Source of the DNA: Pseudomonas putida
Lineage (GTDB): Bacteria > Pseudomonadota > Gammaproteobacteria > Pseudomonadales > Pseudomonadaceae
Direction: 5' to 3'
NCBI RefSeq assembly: GCF_028682395.1
Contig: NZ_JANHLC010000002.1
Coordinates: 582,685-646,684 of the forward strand
DNA length: 64,000 bases
Below, piece after piece: positions 1-9,304 of the stretch. Each line of letters opens with the position of its first letter. The stretch's first letter is position 1. The notes beneath the pieces are model-generated. The model was not told the DNA's origin, ran no database searches, and worked only from the letters and a program-made list of their open reading frames with translations. Both the position numbers and the translations under genes were made by a program.

Positions 1-1
1 G

Positions 2-1069
2 CTGCCCGCCTCAAGCAACGTCACGGGGGTGGAGGCGGCCCTGACGCTCGGCCTGCTGGCGGCACCGGGGGCGCGACGCAAGCTGTTGTGCTTCAGCGGC
101 GGCCTGGGGTTTTCCATGGTCAGTGCAGCGTCTTCGCACAGCCTGGACTTCGATGCCTTCCGTACGCCCTTCGAGCCGCTTCACGCCCATACGGTCTTTA
201 TCGACCCACTGGCCAGCGATGCCGAGGCACAGTTGCTCGGTCATCTGCAGAGCGGCGAAATCGCGATGGTCTGGTTCGAAACCATCCAGGTCGATGCCAA
301 CGCTTCACGCCCGATCCCCGCGCCGCTGATCAGCCTGATCGAGCGCCATCGCGAGACCGGCGGCTACCTGGTTGGCATCGACGAAACCCAGACCAGCCTG
401 GTGACCGGGCGCTTCCTGCACAGCCAGGCCCAGGTCCCTCGTCCGGATATTGTCGTCCTGGGCAGCGCCCTGTGCGACAGCCTGCTCCCCATGGGCGTGG
501 TGCTCTACCACGAAACCCTGGCGCAACGGGCCGCGCAGCGCCATCCGCAGCGCCTGGCCGATCTGCAAGCGCGCGGCATTTCCCAACTGAGCGCACACCT
601 GGCACTCAATTGCCTGCAAGCCCTGGAGCGTGACGGAGCGCTGGAGCAGACGCGGGTTCAAGGCGACTACTTCCAACAGCGCCTGCTGGAGGTGCAACGC
701 GACTTCCCGCAGATTCGCGAGGTCCGCGCCGAAGGTTTGATGCTCACCATCGAACTCGAACTGGGTGGAACCCCGGCCTTTATCGAGCGCAGCTTCGGCT
801 ACCTGCTCTGGGGCAGCATGCTGCGTGATCCGGCAGGCGGCGTGGCCGCTGCCGTCTGCCCGATCTACAACAACTGCCTGCGTTACCTGCCGCCGTTGAA
901 CATCGACCGCGAAGCCATTGACCTCATCATCGCGAACCTGCGCCGTGCCCTGGCCCTGGGCATCGATGGCGTGCTGCAGGACTGTGCCGAACACAACCTG
1001 CGTCTGGGAGATACCCGCACCGCCGGATTTCTGTCGAGCCTGATCAAAAAAAAAGGACTGAACCTGTGA
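2..1069 (+). CDS. Class III aminotransferase-like protein, 5' end outside window, PLP lysine replaced by Ser
   Basis: The reading frame is open from base 2, so the gene starts upstream; the GTG at 29 is internal to the conserved 'SSNVTGVEAAL' region. Fold-type I, class III features are visible: the cofactor-contacting Asp in 'GIDETQT' (codon 380-382), 'TGRF', and 'PDIVVLG'. In this family the next motif is G-K-A-L with the Schiff-base lysine. Here it reads 'LGSALCDSLLPMG', with Ser at 464-466. The downstream Thr motif that binds the PLP phosphate is also not recognisable. The gene is first in a fully overlapping polyketide operon and its stop overlaps the next start (GTGA). It may be a non-catalytic or repurposed aminotransferase. 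Family is confident; activity is doubtful. Confidence 0.85.
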   Translation: MPASSNVTGVEAALTLGLLAAPGARRKLLCFSGGLGFSMVSAASSHSLDFDAFRTPFEPLHAHTVFIDPLASDAEAQLLGHLQSGEIAMVWFETIQVDANASRPIPAPLISLIERHRETGGYLVGIDETQTSLVTGRFLHSQAQVPRPDIVVLGSALCDSLLPMGVVLYHETLAQRAAQRHPQRLADLQARGISQLSAHLALNCLQALERDGALEQTRVQGDYFQQRLLEVQRDFPQIREVRAEGLMLTIELELGGTPAFIERSFGYLLWGSMLRDPAGGVAAAVCPIYNNCLRYLPPLNIDREAIDLIIANLRRALALGIDGVLQDCAEHNLRLGDTRTAGFLSSLIKKKGLNL

Positions 1070-2565
1070 CTGAGCACACTCGCGTCAACTCGCCAAGCCA
1101 CGCCTCTTCGACGGTGGCCGCTATTCGTCCGCTAACGGGCTCTGGCCCGCGGGTCTGCATCATCGGTGCCGGGGTCGGCGGGCTGTGCATGGCCCGCGCC
1201 CTCAAGCGCAAGGGCATGGCGTTCGACTGCTTCGACAAGCGTGAGCGCATTGGCGGCATCTGGGCTTTCGACCATACGGGCCAGCACACCTCGGTGTGGC
1301 ACAGCATGAACATGAACACGCCCAAGGGCCTGTACCAGTTCAGCGATTTCCCCATGCCGCAGCACTACCCAGACTTTCCCTCACACCGCCAGGTCCACGC
1401 GTACCTCGACAGCTTTGTCGAGCATTTCGAATTGCGCGACGCCATCCACCTCGACTGCCCGGTGGAACACACCGAACGTCTGCCGGATGGCGTCTGGCAG
1501 GTCACCCTGGGCTCCGGCGAAGTGCGGCACTACGACGCCCTGGTTGTCGCCAACGGCCATCACAACACGCCAAACCTGCCAGACTACGCGGCCCAGTCCG
1601 AGATCGACAGCATCCATTCCCAGCAGTACCGCTATCGCCATCCCTATCAGGACAAGGCGGTGATGGTCGTCGGTGTCGGCAACAGCGGCGCGCAGATCGC
1701 CGTGGATGTCAGCCACGACGCGCGCATGACCTACCTGTCGCTACGCCGTGGCGTCTATGTGCTGCCGCACTACCTGTTCGGCGCCCGCATCGACAAGGTG
1801 CTGGGGCGCCTGAACGACTGGTGGGTGAAAAAGCTCCTGCCCTTCCCGCTTCACGGCCTGATGTTCACCGGGCTATACAACCTGTTGATTGCCAAGCGCA
1901 AGCAAATGGGCATGCCTAAGCCCGACCACTTGATGATGTCGAGCCTGCCAACTCTCTCCGAAAACTTCGCCAACCGGGTAGGCGACGGCAAGTTGAAAAT
2001 CGTACCGCAGGTGCAGCGGATCGACGGCAAAACCGTGCATTTTGTCGATGGCACCTGCCTGGATGTCGATTCGGTGATCTATGCCACCGGCTACCACACG
2101 GACTTCCCGTTCCTGGCGCAAAGCCTGTTGCAGATCAAGGAAAACCGCATCCCGCTGTTCCAGCGGATCTTCCTGCCCGACGTCGAAAACATGGCATTTA
2201 TCGGCGTGTTCCAGGCCGTGACCTGGGGCTTTCTCGACATGATGGAACGCCAGGCCGAACTGGCTGCTGACTATTTTGCCGGCGAGTATCAGCGCCCATC
2301 CGCCGAGATCGAACGCCAGCAGATTGCCGCCGAGCGCAAGGTCATCGACCGCGAGTTTCTCGCCACCCCACGCAACCACTACGAAATGCATGGCCCAACC
2401 TATATGCACGCACTGGCCAGGGAACTGCGTCTGGGTCGCCAGCGTGCCCAAGCCGGTGAACACCAAGGACCGCTGCACAGCCGCGCCCACGGCTACGACA
2501 CTCACACCGCCCTACACCCAACCAAGACCGCCGATGCCCTGGAGCCTGTCCCATGCCAGTCGTGA
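1066..2565 (+). CDS. Flavin-containing monooxygenase (class B, FMO/BVMO type)
   Basis: This 499-residue protein starts at GTG within the GTGA overlap with the preceding gene. It has an N-terminal FAD Rossmann motif 'GAGVGGLCMARAL' (about residues 34-46), the 'GGIWAF' segment, the NADPH-binding 'GVGNSGAQIA' (about 203-212), and the C-terminal 'YATGYHTDFPF'. The layout fits class B flavin monooxygenases that hydroxylate N or S atoms or perform Baeyer-Villiger oxidation. In this operon it is a likely tailoring enzyme acting on the chain made by the downstream ketosynthase. Substrate and reaction type cannot be read from the sequence. It overlaps the ketosynthase gene by 13 bp. Confidence 0.88.
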   Translation: MTEHTRVNSPSHASSTVAAIRPLTGSGPRVCIIGAGVGGLCMARALKRKGMAFDCFDKRERIGGIWAFDHTGQHTSVWHSMNMNTPKGLYQFSDFPMPQHYPDFPSHRQVHAYLDSFVEHFELRDAIHLDCPVEHTERLPDGVWQVTLGSGEVRHYDALVVANGHHNTPNLPDYAAQSEIDSIHSQQYRYRHPYQDKAVMVVGVGNSGAQIAVDVSHDARMTYLSLRRGVYVLPHYLFGARIDKVLGRLNDWWVKKLLPFPLHGLMFTGLYNLLIAKRKQMGMPKPDHLMMSSLPTLSENFANRVGDGKLKIVPQVQRIDGKTVHFVDGTCLDVDSVIYATGYHTDFPFLAQSLLQIKENRIPLFQRIFLPDVENMAFIGVFQAVTWGFLDMMERQAELAADYFAGEYQRPSAEIERQQIAAERKVIDREFLATPRNHYEMHGPTYMHALARELRLGRQRAQAGEHQGPLHSRAHGYDTHTALHPTKTADALEPVPCQS

Positions 2566-5384
2566 CGCCTCCCACCGCCGCGCCGATCACCGTGGTCGGC
2601 ATGCACGGCCGCTTCCCCGGGGCCGTCGATCTGCGGGCCTTTTGGCAGTTACTGACACAAGGCACCGACGCCGTCGGCGAAGTGCCGGCCGGGCGCTGGA
2701 ACTGGCGCGACTACGACAGTCAGTTGCAGACCGGTGACGAGACCAGCTACTGCCAGCGAGCAGGCTTCACCCCACACGTCGACTGCTTCGATGGGCGCTT
2801 CTTCGCCATCCTGCCGCGCGAAGTCCAGAGCATGGACCCGCAACAGCGACTGTTTCTGCAAGCCGCCTGGGCCGCCCTCGAAGATGCCGGCTACGCACCT
2901 GCGCAGTTGGCCCGGCGACGGGTCGGGGTATTTGTCGGTGTCGGTCATAGCGATTACGCGGGGCTGCTGCGCCGTGACGGCGTGCCAACCGATGCCTGGC
3001 GCGGCACGGGCAGCGCCCTGACCGCCATCGCCAATCGGGTCTCGTTCTGTCTCGACCTGCAAGGCCCCAGCGAATCCATTGATACGGCATGCTCCGGTTC
3101 ACTGGTCGCCGTGCATCGCGCCTGCCAGGCACTCCAGGCCGGCGAATGCGATCTGGCCATTGTCGGCGGGGTCAACCTGCTACTCAGCCCTGAACTGTTT
3201 GTCGCCTTCTCCAAGGCCGGCATGCTTAGCCATGCCGGACACTGCCAGACCTTCGCCGCCAGCGCCGATGGCTATGTGCGCGGCGAAGGCATCGCAGCCC
3301 TGGTCCTCGCGCCCCAGGCCGCTGCCAGGGAAAATGGCGACTTTATCTATGGGGAAATCTGCGCCAGCGCGCAGAACCACGGCGGCCGCGCCCACAGTTT
3401 TACCGCGCCCAATCCCAAGGCGCAGACCGATGTGATCGAGCGTGCCTGGCAGCGTGCCGGCTACTCGCCACGCCAGGCCAGCCTGATCGAGACCCATGGT
3501 ACTGGCACGCCTCTGGGCGATCCGATTGAAATCAATGCCCTGAAAAAAGCCTTGCCCGTCGCCGGCACCGGCGCCCCTATCGCCCTGGGCGCACTGAAGA
3601 CTCAGATCGGCCACCTGGAAGCCGCAGCTGGCATCGCTTCGCTGATCAAGGGCCTGCTGTGCCTGCAACATCGTCAGGTGGTCGGCAACCTGCACCACAG
3701 CGCGCTCAACCCACAGATCAGTCTGGCGGACAGCCCGTTCTATCTGCCCGACGCTACCGCCCCTCTGGTGGTCGACGCGCATGCACCGCTGCTGGCCGGC
3801 GTCAGTGCCTTCGGCTTTGGCGGCGTCAACGCCCACGTGGTGCTCAAGGCCGCCGAGCCCGCTGTCGATAGCCCCGCGGCGGACGACAACCGACCGTATC
3901 TGCTGCTGCTCTCGGCCAAGGATAAAGACGGCCTGCGGGCCCGCGCCCGGCAACTGCTCGCCGCCTTTGGCGAACCCCTGCCCGACGCCAGCGCCGCCCT
4001 GCGCCAGGCGCTGGTTGAGCGTCTGCGCGACCTGCTGGGTCTAATGCCCGACAACGGCACCGCCACGCCACTGGCGACGCTGAAGGTCGATGCCGGCTAT
4101 TTTGTCGGTTGCCTGGAACAGGCCTTGGAAGCCCAGCAACTCGACACGCCCATCGATGCCTGGCGCGGCGCGATCAGCCTGGAAGAAGTGGTTGAGCGAC
4201 TGGTGAGCGAAGCGACGCTGCACGTGGTCGAAGAGCCGCGCCTGGACAGCTTCAACGCCTTACCCGCCGAGCTGCCTGCCAGCGCCAGCCTCGCGGCCAT
4301 TGCCCGCAGCCTGCTGGAAGGGCGCGATGCCATGGCCTGGCGCCTGGCGTTTGTAGTCCAAAGCCGCGCCCAGCTTTTCGACGCTCTACGCGATTACCTC
4401 GATGCGTCCCCTGCCCCGTCCAATACCCTGTGGCGCAGCGATGCCGGCTTGCCTGCCACCCCGGCACCGGACGTGACCGACGGCCGGGCCAATCGAGCCT
4501 TACTCGAACAGTGGGCAGCCCACTGGGCAGCCGGCAAAGCGCCCAGCCCACCCTGGTCGACCCTGTACGCCGACGAGCCGCGCCCGAATAAATTCCCCCT
4601 GCCAGCTTATCCCTGGCGCCTGGAGCGGGTCTGGTACACCCCGGCACAGGCAACGCCCGCACCCGCACCGCGTCTGGCGCCCACGGCGGCCCAGGCCTGG
4701 CTCGACTGCTGGGAACCCGGCGCCGCACTGCCCGGTTCGGTCATGGCCCTGGCCGGGCTGATCGGCCATGCCAGCAGGCTGACGCCGCACAGCACGCTGC
4801 ATTGGCGTGACCTGCGCTTTGGTCCGCCCGTGCCCCTGCCATCGACCGAGGCGCTACAGTACACCCGCGCCCGCGACCATTGGCAGGTCAGTCTCGATAC
4901 GCAGGTGCTGTTGCAGGTTGAAACGCCGACAGCGATTGCGCTGGCACCCCCATGGCCCGCCCGCCCCGCCGAAGTCGAGCTGGGCGCCCCAACCTTCTAT
5001 GCCGCACAGGCCAAACAGGGCCTGGCCTACAGCGTTGGCGGGCAAGTGATACAGGCCCTGCGCAGCACGGCAAACGGCTTGCAAGCCACCCTGCACGAGC
5101 CCTGCCACGGCGTCGACGATTTCATCTTCTGGGCCGGACTATTGAGCAATTTGAGCGCAGCCCTCGGCTTTCTCGATCCCGCGACCGAACCGGGCCTGCC
5201 CTATCGGATTCGCCATCTAACGCTCGATCCCCTGGCATTGCACGAGGCGCGACAACTGAGCGTCGAGCGTCAGGGCGCGGCCTTCGATATTGCCTTGTGC
5301 ACGGCCGACGGCCGCTGTGCGCTGCGTCTCGACGGCCTGCAACTGCGTGGCGTAACCGCAACGCTGACACGGGTGAGCGCATGA
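2553..5384 (+). CDS. Polyketide ketosynthase with C-terminal degenerate dehydratase-like domain
   Basis: A 943-residue protein. Residues about 10-430 form a modular-type ketosynthase with the full triad: Cys180 in 'DTACSGS', His315 in 'THGTGTPLGDP' and His354 in 'QIGHLEAAAG'. After about residue 650 comes the post-AT/KS linker signature 'FPLPAYPWRLERVWY', although no acyltransferase lies between (it is supplied by the next gene). Residues about 700-940 look like a double-hotdog dehydratase fold, for example 'FYAAQAKQGLAYSVGG' and a terminal strand 'GRCALRLDGLQLRGV'. The HxxxGxxxxP motif is degraded to 'CWEPGAALPG' and the second catalytic Asp is not evident, so this domain is probably structural. 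No ketoreductase is seen in the operon. The start overlaps the FMO gene. Confidence 0.88.
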   Translation: MPVVTPPTAAPITVVGMHGRFPGAVDLRAFWQLLTQGTDAVGEVPAGRWNWRDYDSQLQTGDETSYCQRAGFTPHVDCFDGRFFAILPREVQSMDPQQRLFLQAAWAALEDAGYAPAQLARRRVGVFVGVGHSDYAGLLRRDGVPTDAWRGTGSALTAIANRVSFCLDLQGPSESIDTACSGSLVAVHRACQALQAGECDLAIVGGVNLLLSPELFVAFSKAGMLSHAGHCQTFAASADGYVRGEGIAALVLAPQAAARENGDFIYGEICASAQNHGGRAHSFTAPNPKAQTDVIERAWQRAGYSPRQASLIETHGTGTPLGDPIEINALKKALPVAGTGAPIALGALKTQIGHLEAAAGIASLIKGLLCLQHRQVVGNLHHSALNPQISLADSPFYLPDATAPLVVDAHAPLLAGVSAFGFGGVNAHVVLKAAEPAVDSPAADDNRPYLLLLSAKDKDGLRARARQLLAAFGEPLPDASAALRQALVERLRDLLGLMPDNGTATPLATLKVDAGYFVGCLEQALEAQQLDTPIDAWRGAISLEEVVERLVSEATLHVVEEPRLDSFNALPAELPASASLAAIARSLLEGRDAMAWRLAFVVQSRAQLFDALRDYLDASPAPSNTLWRSDAGLPATPAPDVTDGRANRALLEQWAAHWAAGKAPSPPWSTLYADEPRPNKFPLPAYPWRLERVWYTPAQATPAPAPRLAPTAAQAWLDCWEPGAALPGSVMALAGLIGHASRLTPHSTLHWRDLRFGPPVPLPSTEALQYTRARDHWQVSLDTQVLLQVETPTAIALAPPWPARPAEVELGAPTFYAAQAKQGLAYSVGGQVIQALRSTANGLQATLHEPCHGVDDFIFWAGLLSNLSAALGFLDPATEPGLPYRIRHLTLDPLALHEARQLSVERQGAAFDIALCTADGRCALRLDGLQLRGVTATLTRVSA

Positions 5385-7282
5385 AAGCCTGGCTGTTTCA
5401 AGGCCAGGGCAGCCAGCGCAAGGGCATGGGCGCGACACTCTTCGCGCGCTTCCCCGAACAGGTGGCCGAAGCCGACGCCCTCCTTGGTTACTCGATAGAG
5501 CGCCTGTGCCTGGAAGACCCCGAGCAGCAGTTGAACCTGACCACCTACACCCAGCCGGCCATCTATGTGGTGTCCTGGCTCGGCTACCTGGCCGCCCGGG
5601 AAGACGGCTCCGTGGCTCGCTACGCGGCCGGACACAGCGTCGGCGAATATGCTGCGCTGACCGCCGCCGGGGCGCTGGACTTCAAGCTGGGCCTGCGCAT
5701 CGTGATCGAGCGGGCCCGGCTGATGGCCCAGGTCGAGGGCGGTGGGCTGGTCGCGGTACTGGGCCACCCCCGAGAACGGGTCCAGCAACTGCTGGACGAG
5801 CTACCCGACATCGGCCTGGCCATCGCCAATCTTAACAGCCCTCGACAGATCATTGTCGGCGGCACCCACGCGGCCCTCGAACGCCTGCTCGAACACTGCG
5901 CAGAACACACTATCCGAGCCATTGCGCTAAAGGTCAGCGGGCCATTTCACACCGTACATATGCAGGCGGTAGAAGCGCCTTTTCGCGATTTTCTCCAAGC
6001 GCTGAGCGCACAGTTTCGCGAACCGGCCTTCCCGGTGATCGCCAATCTGCAGGCCCGCCCCCATACCCGCGTCGGGATGGTCGAGGCGCTCTCCAAGCAC
6101 CTGACCCATCCGGTGCAATGGCAGCAGGTGATCGAGCACTTGCTGGCCGAAGGGATCAAGGATTTTATCGAGATCGGCCAACCGGCGATTCTAGCCGGCA
6201 TGCTCAAGGATATTCGCGAGCAGCCGACTGCCCCGCCCGTTGCCGCACCCTCGGCCTTGCACCAGCGCCTGGGCTGCCCGCGACCGTTACTTGTCGGGAC
6301 CACGGGTTCCCCGGCGCTGTTGACCGAACTGGCACGCCAGGGCGCCATGGGCTTACTCGAATGTGCGGGGTTGGCCGAGCCCGACCTTAAAGCCAGTGTC
6401 CTAGGCCTGAATGCCGAGCCGCCGTTGCGGGGTCGTTTTGGTCTGCGCCTGGACGGCGTTCCGCATTCAGCCCTGCTCGCCTGGCTCGCGAAACAGCCGC
6501 TTGCCTGCGTAGAAATCCCTGCCGAGCGGCTTGCTCCGAGCCAATGGCAGCATCTGCGCGAAGGGTGCCCCCAGATTCGCTGGCTGGCACGCGTGGAATC
6601 AGCCGACGCGCTGAAGACTAGCCTGGCCAACGCCGACGGCCTGGTGATCGCTGCCGATACGCATTTGCCCCTATTGCTCGCGGCGCTCGCATGTCAGGTG
6701 CCATCGGGGCCCCTGATCGGTGCCAGCAGCCTGATCGGCAGCCCCGCCAGCGCCCAGGCCCTGTTTGATCTGGGCGTGGATTTCGTGATCCCTACCAGTG
6801 TGTTTCTGCTGTGCAGCGAGGCCGGTCTGCCCGTCGAGCACCAGCAACGGTTGGCCCGATTGGAACAGGTCGATCATCACCCATTGCTCGACTGGCGTTT
6901 CCCCGAATTCGCCAGCCGCACGCCGGGCTATGTGCTCGACCGCCCGCGCGGCGAACAGCTCGAAGCCCTGCAAGCCTTCTACCTCAGCTCTGCAGGCTGC
7001 GACTGGAATGCCTTACAAACCTGCCTCGCCCGCTTCAGCGAGCCGCTGATTGACACTCAGCCACCGGCCGAGCCCCGCCCCGTTCGCCACGAACTCCAGG
7101 CCCGCGTACTGCAGAGGCTGGAGCAATGGCAACTGCCGGGGGATGCCTCGCTTTGGCTGTTCAATCGCTGGCGCCGGCACAGCCAACCCGATCTGCCGAT
7201 ACCACTACCCACGGCGCAGTTGCTCGATCTGCTCTGCCCCGCCGCCACTTCTGCTAACGCCCCCTCAAGGAAAACGCCATGA
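5381..7282 (+). CDS. Malonyl-type acyltransferase fused to degenerate PfaD-like barrel
   Basis: This 633-residue protein starts at the ATGA overlap. Residues 1-290 are a FabD-like acyltransferase: 'FQGQGSQRKGMG' at the N-terminus, the nucleophile Ser86 in 'GHSVGEYAAL', and 'SGPFH' near residue 190, which fits malonyl-CoA use. The C-terminal half (about 300-620) resembles the nitronate-monooxygenase/PfaD TIM barrel that acts as enoylreductase in trans-AT polyketide and polyunsaturated fatty acid systems. Examples are 'GAMGLLECAG' and 'ALFDLGVDFVIPTSV', where the family usually has a GxxFVxTGSVNQ-type sequence. Most glycine-rich FMN-contact motifs are lost, so reduction is doubtful. The protein would load malonyl units onto the ACP encoded next. 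Confidence 0.83.
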   Translation: MKAWLFQGQGSQRKGMGATLFARFPEQVAEADALLGYSIERLCLEDPEQQLNLTTYTQPAIYVVSWLGYLAAREDGSVARYAAGHSVGEYAALTAAGALDFKLGLRIVIERARLMAQVEGGGLVAVLGHPRERVQQLLDELPDIGLAIANLNSPRQIIVGGTHAALERLLEHCAEHTIRAIALKVSGPFHTVHMQAVEAPFRDFLQALSAQFREPAFPVIANLQARPHTRVGMVEALSKHLTHPVQWQQVIEHLLAEGIKDFIEIGQPAILAGMLKDIREQPTAPPVAAPSALHQRLGCPRPLLVGTTGSPALLTELARQGAMGLLECAGLAEPDLKASVLGLNAEPPLRGRFGLRLDGVPHSALLAWLAKQPLACVEIPAERLAPSQWQHLREGCPQIRWLARVESADALKTSLANADGLVIAADTHLPLLLAALACQVPSGPLIGASSLIGSPASAQALFDLGVDFVIPTSVFLLCSEAGLPVEHQQRLARLEQVDHHPLLDWRFPEFASRTPGYVLDRPRGEQLEALQAFYLSSAGCDWNALQTCLARFSEPLIDTQPPAEPRPVRHELQARVLQRLEQWQLPGDASLWLFNRWRRHSQPDLPIPLPTAQLLDLLCPAATSANAPSRKTP

Positions 7283-7542
7283 ACCTGGTCGAGACGCTAC
7301 AAACCTGCATCAGCGAATTTATCTGCTGTGAAATGGACCTGCCGGCCGAAGACATCGATGTGCATGCCCCCCTTGGCGCTTTCGGCGTGGGCTCTCTGGC
7401 AGGTACCAAGCTGATCGGCAGCCTTGAGGAGCAGTTCCAACTGCGCCTGTGGCAAACGCTGATCTTCGAACACCCGACCATTGCCGAACTGGCCACCGCC
7501 ATTGCCAAGATTGCCGTCCAGAATGAGGTCTCCCATGTTTGA
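7279..7542 (+). CDS. Acyl carrier protein
   Basis: An 87-residue standalone carrier protein. The phosphopantetheine site is Ser39 in 'FGVGSLAGTKL', where Gly replaces the Asp of the common DSL motif. The following 'IFEHPTIAELA' matches the helix IV region of carrier proteins that dock to PKS/FAAL systems. It overlaps the acyltransferase by 4 bp and the AMP-ligase by 8 bp. It is expected to carry both the starter loaded by the AMP-ligase and the extension products made by the ketosynthase; the PPTase at the operon end would activate it. Confidence 0.88.
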   Translation: MNLVETLQTCISEFICCEMDLPAEDIDVHAPLGAFGVGSLAGTKLIGSLEEQFQLRLWQTLIFEHPTIAELATAIAKIAVQNEVSHV

Positions 7543-9304
7543 CAAGACCTGCATGAGCGCCCAGGAACTGAACAGCGCTACCGGCTCCCTGGCCATCCAC
7601 GACAGTCTGGCCTTGCGCGCCTGGGTTCACCCGGACAAGGTGCTGTACACCCTGCTGGACGACCAGGGCGAGCCAGAGGGGCAGATGAGCTACCTACAGC
7701 TGCTGGGGCGGGCCTGCGCCATTGCCGAGCAGTTGCAGGGCCTGACAGAACCGGGCGAACGGGTTGCGCTGTTCTTTCCCCAGGGTCTGGAATTTATCGC
7801 CAGCTTCCTCGCGTGCCTGATGTGCGATCGGATTGCCGTACCGGTCAATCTGCCGAACCGGCGTCGGGTCGAGCGCTGCCTGAGTATCGTGCAGGACAGC
7901 GGCAGCCGCCTGCTACTGGTGGCCCAGAGCGAGCGGGAAATGCTCCAGCAGGCCTTTGCCGGCAGTGCGGCAGCGGCGTTGCCTATGGCCAGCCCGACCC
8001 CCGAGTGCACCCCGCCCGCACAATTCATCCGCCCCCTGGAGAAAGATCCGCAGCGCATCGCCTTCTTGCAGTACACCTCCGGCTCGACTTCGGCGCCCAA
8101 GGGCGTGATGGTCAGCCACGCCAATATCACCGCCAACCTGCGCATGATTCGCGATTCAGTGTCGCTGGATCACACCAGCGACTTCGTGACTTGGCAACCC
8201 CATCACCACGACCTGGGGCTGATCCTCGGTCAATTGCTGCCCATTGTGCTGGGCAATCACACCGTGCTCATGGCGCCGGCGACCTTTGTCCGGCAACCGC
8301 TGATCTGGCTGCAGGCTATTTCACGCTACAAGGCACGGCTGGCCGGCGGACCGAACTTCGCCTACAACCTGGCTGTGGAGCGCTATGACGCCAAGCGTCT
8401 CGAAGGCCTCGATCTGTCGCACTGGACCCATGCCATCAACGGTGCGGACGTGGTTCGCCCGGCCAGCCTCGCCCGCTTCACCGAGCGCTACGCCAGCCAT
8501 GGCTTCCAGGCCAATGCCTTTATGCCCAGCTACGGCCTGGCCGAAGCCACGCTGTTTGTAACCGCCGGCCCGACCGGCCGGCCGGTACGCTCGGTCATCG
8601 CCGACCCGCTGGCCCTGGCGCTGGAGCGGCGGGTGGTCGCCCCCGAGGAGGGTGTCGCGTACCAGGAACTGGTCGGCTGCGGCGAGCCTTCGTGGGAAGT
8701 TCAGGTGGCGATTGTCGACCCCGATACCCAGCAGCGCTGCGAGCAGGGGCGGATCGGCGAAATCTGGCTGCGCGGGCCAGGCATCGCCCAGGGTTACTGG
8801 CAAAATCCGACGGCAACCCAGTCGGCCTTTGAGGCGCGGATCCGCGACGAGAATGAACAGACCTACCTGCGCACGGGCGACTTGGGTTTCATCGACCCAA
8901 ACAACCGGCAACTTTATGTCTGTGGTCGGCTCAAGGATCTGATCATCTGCGAGGGCCGCAATGTGCACCCCGAAGACATTGAGTACACGGTTATCGAGGC
9001 ACTGGGCGAGGCGCGCCCGCCCAGCTGCGCGGTGTTCAGCCATGACAACGACCAGCAACGCCAGAGCATCGTGGCGGCCATCGAACTGAACCGCGAGATC
9101 AAGCGTTGGCTCAACGACAACCCGGTCCAGCTCAAGGCGGCAGTACGCAGCGCGGTCGTCGATCACCATGGGATCAACCTCAACCGCATCGTCTTCGTCC
9201 AGCCAACCAGCATGCACAAGACCACCAGTGGCAAGATCCAGCGCGCGAAGATGCGCCAGTTGTACCTGGCAGCGCAATTGGACCTGCTCAATGAAGCCCG
9301 CTGA
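7535..9304 (+). CDS. Fatty acyl-AMP ligase (FAAL)
   Basis: This 589-residue adenylate-forming enzyme starts at ATG 7535, inside the end of the ACP gene; this start is chosen over upstream in-frame codons because of the overlap pattern. The ATP-binding loop 'YTSGSTSAPKGVMVSH' begins at about residue 180. 'QPHHHDLGL' and 'PSYGLAEATL' are typical of FAALs rather than acyl-CoA ligases. The C-terminal 'RTGDLGFI' and a conserved 'SGKIQRAKMR' tail are present. It should activate a free fatty (or aryl) acid as acyl-AMP and transfer it to the neighbouring ACP, so it probably selects the starter unit of the product. Confidence 0.9.
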   Translation: MFDKTCMSAQELNSATGSLAIHDSLALRAWVHPDKVLYTLLDDQGEPEGQMSYLQLLGRACAIAEQLQGLTEPGERVALFFPQGLEFIASFLACLMCDRIAVPVNLPNRRRVERCLSIVQDSGSRLLLVAQSEREMLQQAFAGSAAAALPMASPTPECTPPAQFIRPLEKDPQRIAFLQYTSGSTSAPKGVMVSHANITANLRMIRDSVSLDHTSDFVTWQPHHHDLGLILGQLLPIVLGNHTVLMAPATFVRQPLIWLQAISRYKARLAGGPNFAYNLAVERYDAKRLEGLDLSHWTHAINGADVVRPASLARFTERYASHGFQANAFMPSYGLAEATLFVTAGPTGRPVRSVIADPLALALERRVVAPEEGVAYQELVGCGEPSWEVQVAIVDPDTQQRCEQGRIGEIWLRGPGIAQGYWQNPTATQSAFEARIRDENEQTYLRTGDLGFIDPNNRQLYVCGRLKDLIICEGRNVHPEDIEYTVIEALGEARPPSCAVFSHDNDQQRQSIVAAIELNREIKRWLNDNPVQLKAAVRSAVVDHHGINLNRIVFVQPTSMHKTTSGKIQRAKMRQLYLAAQLDLLNEAR

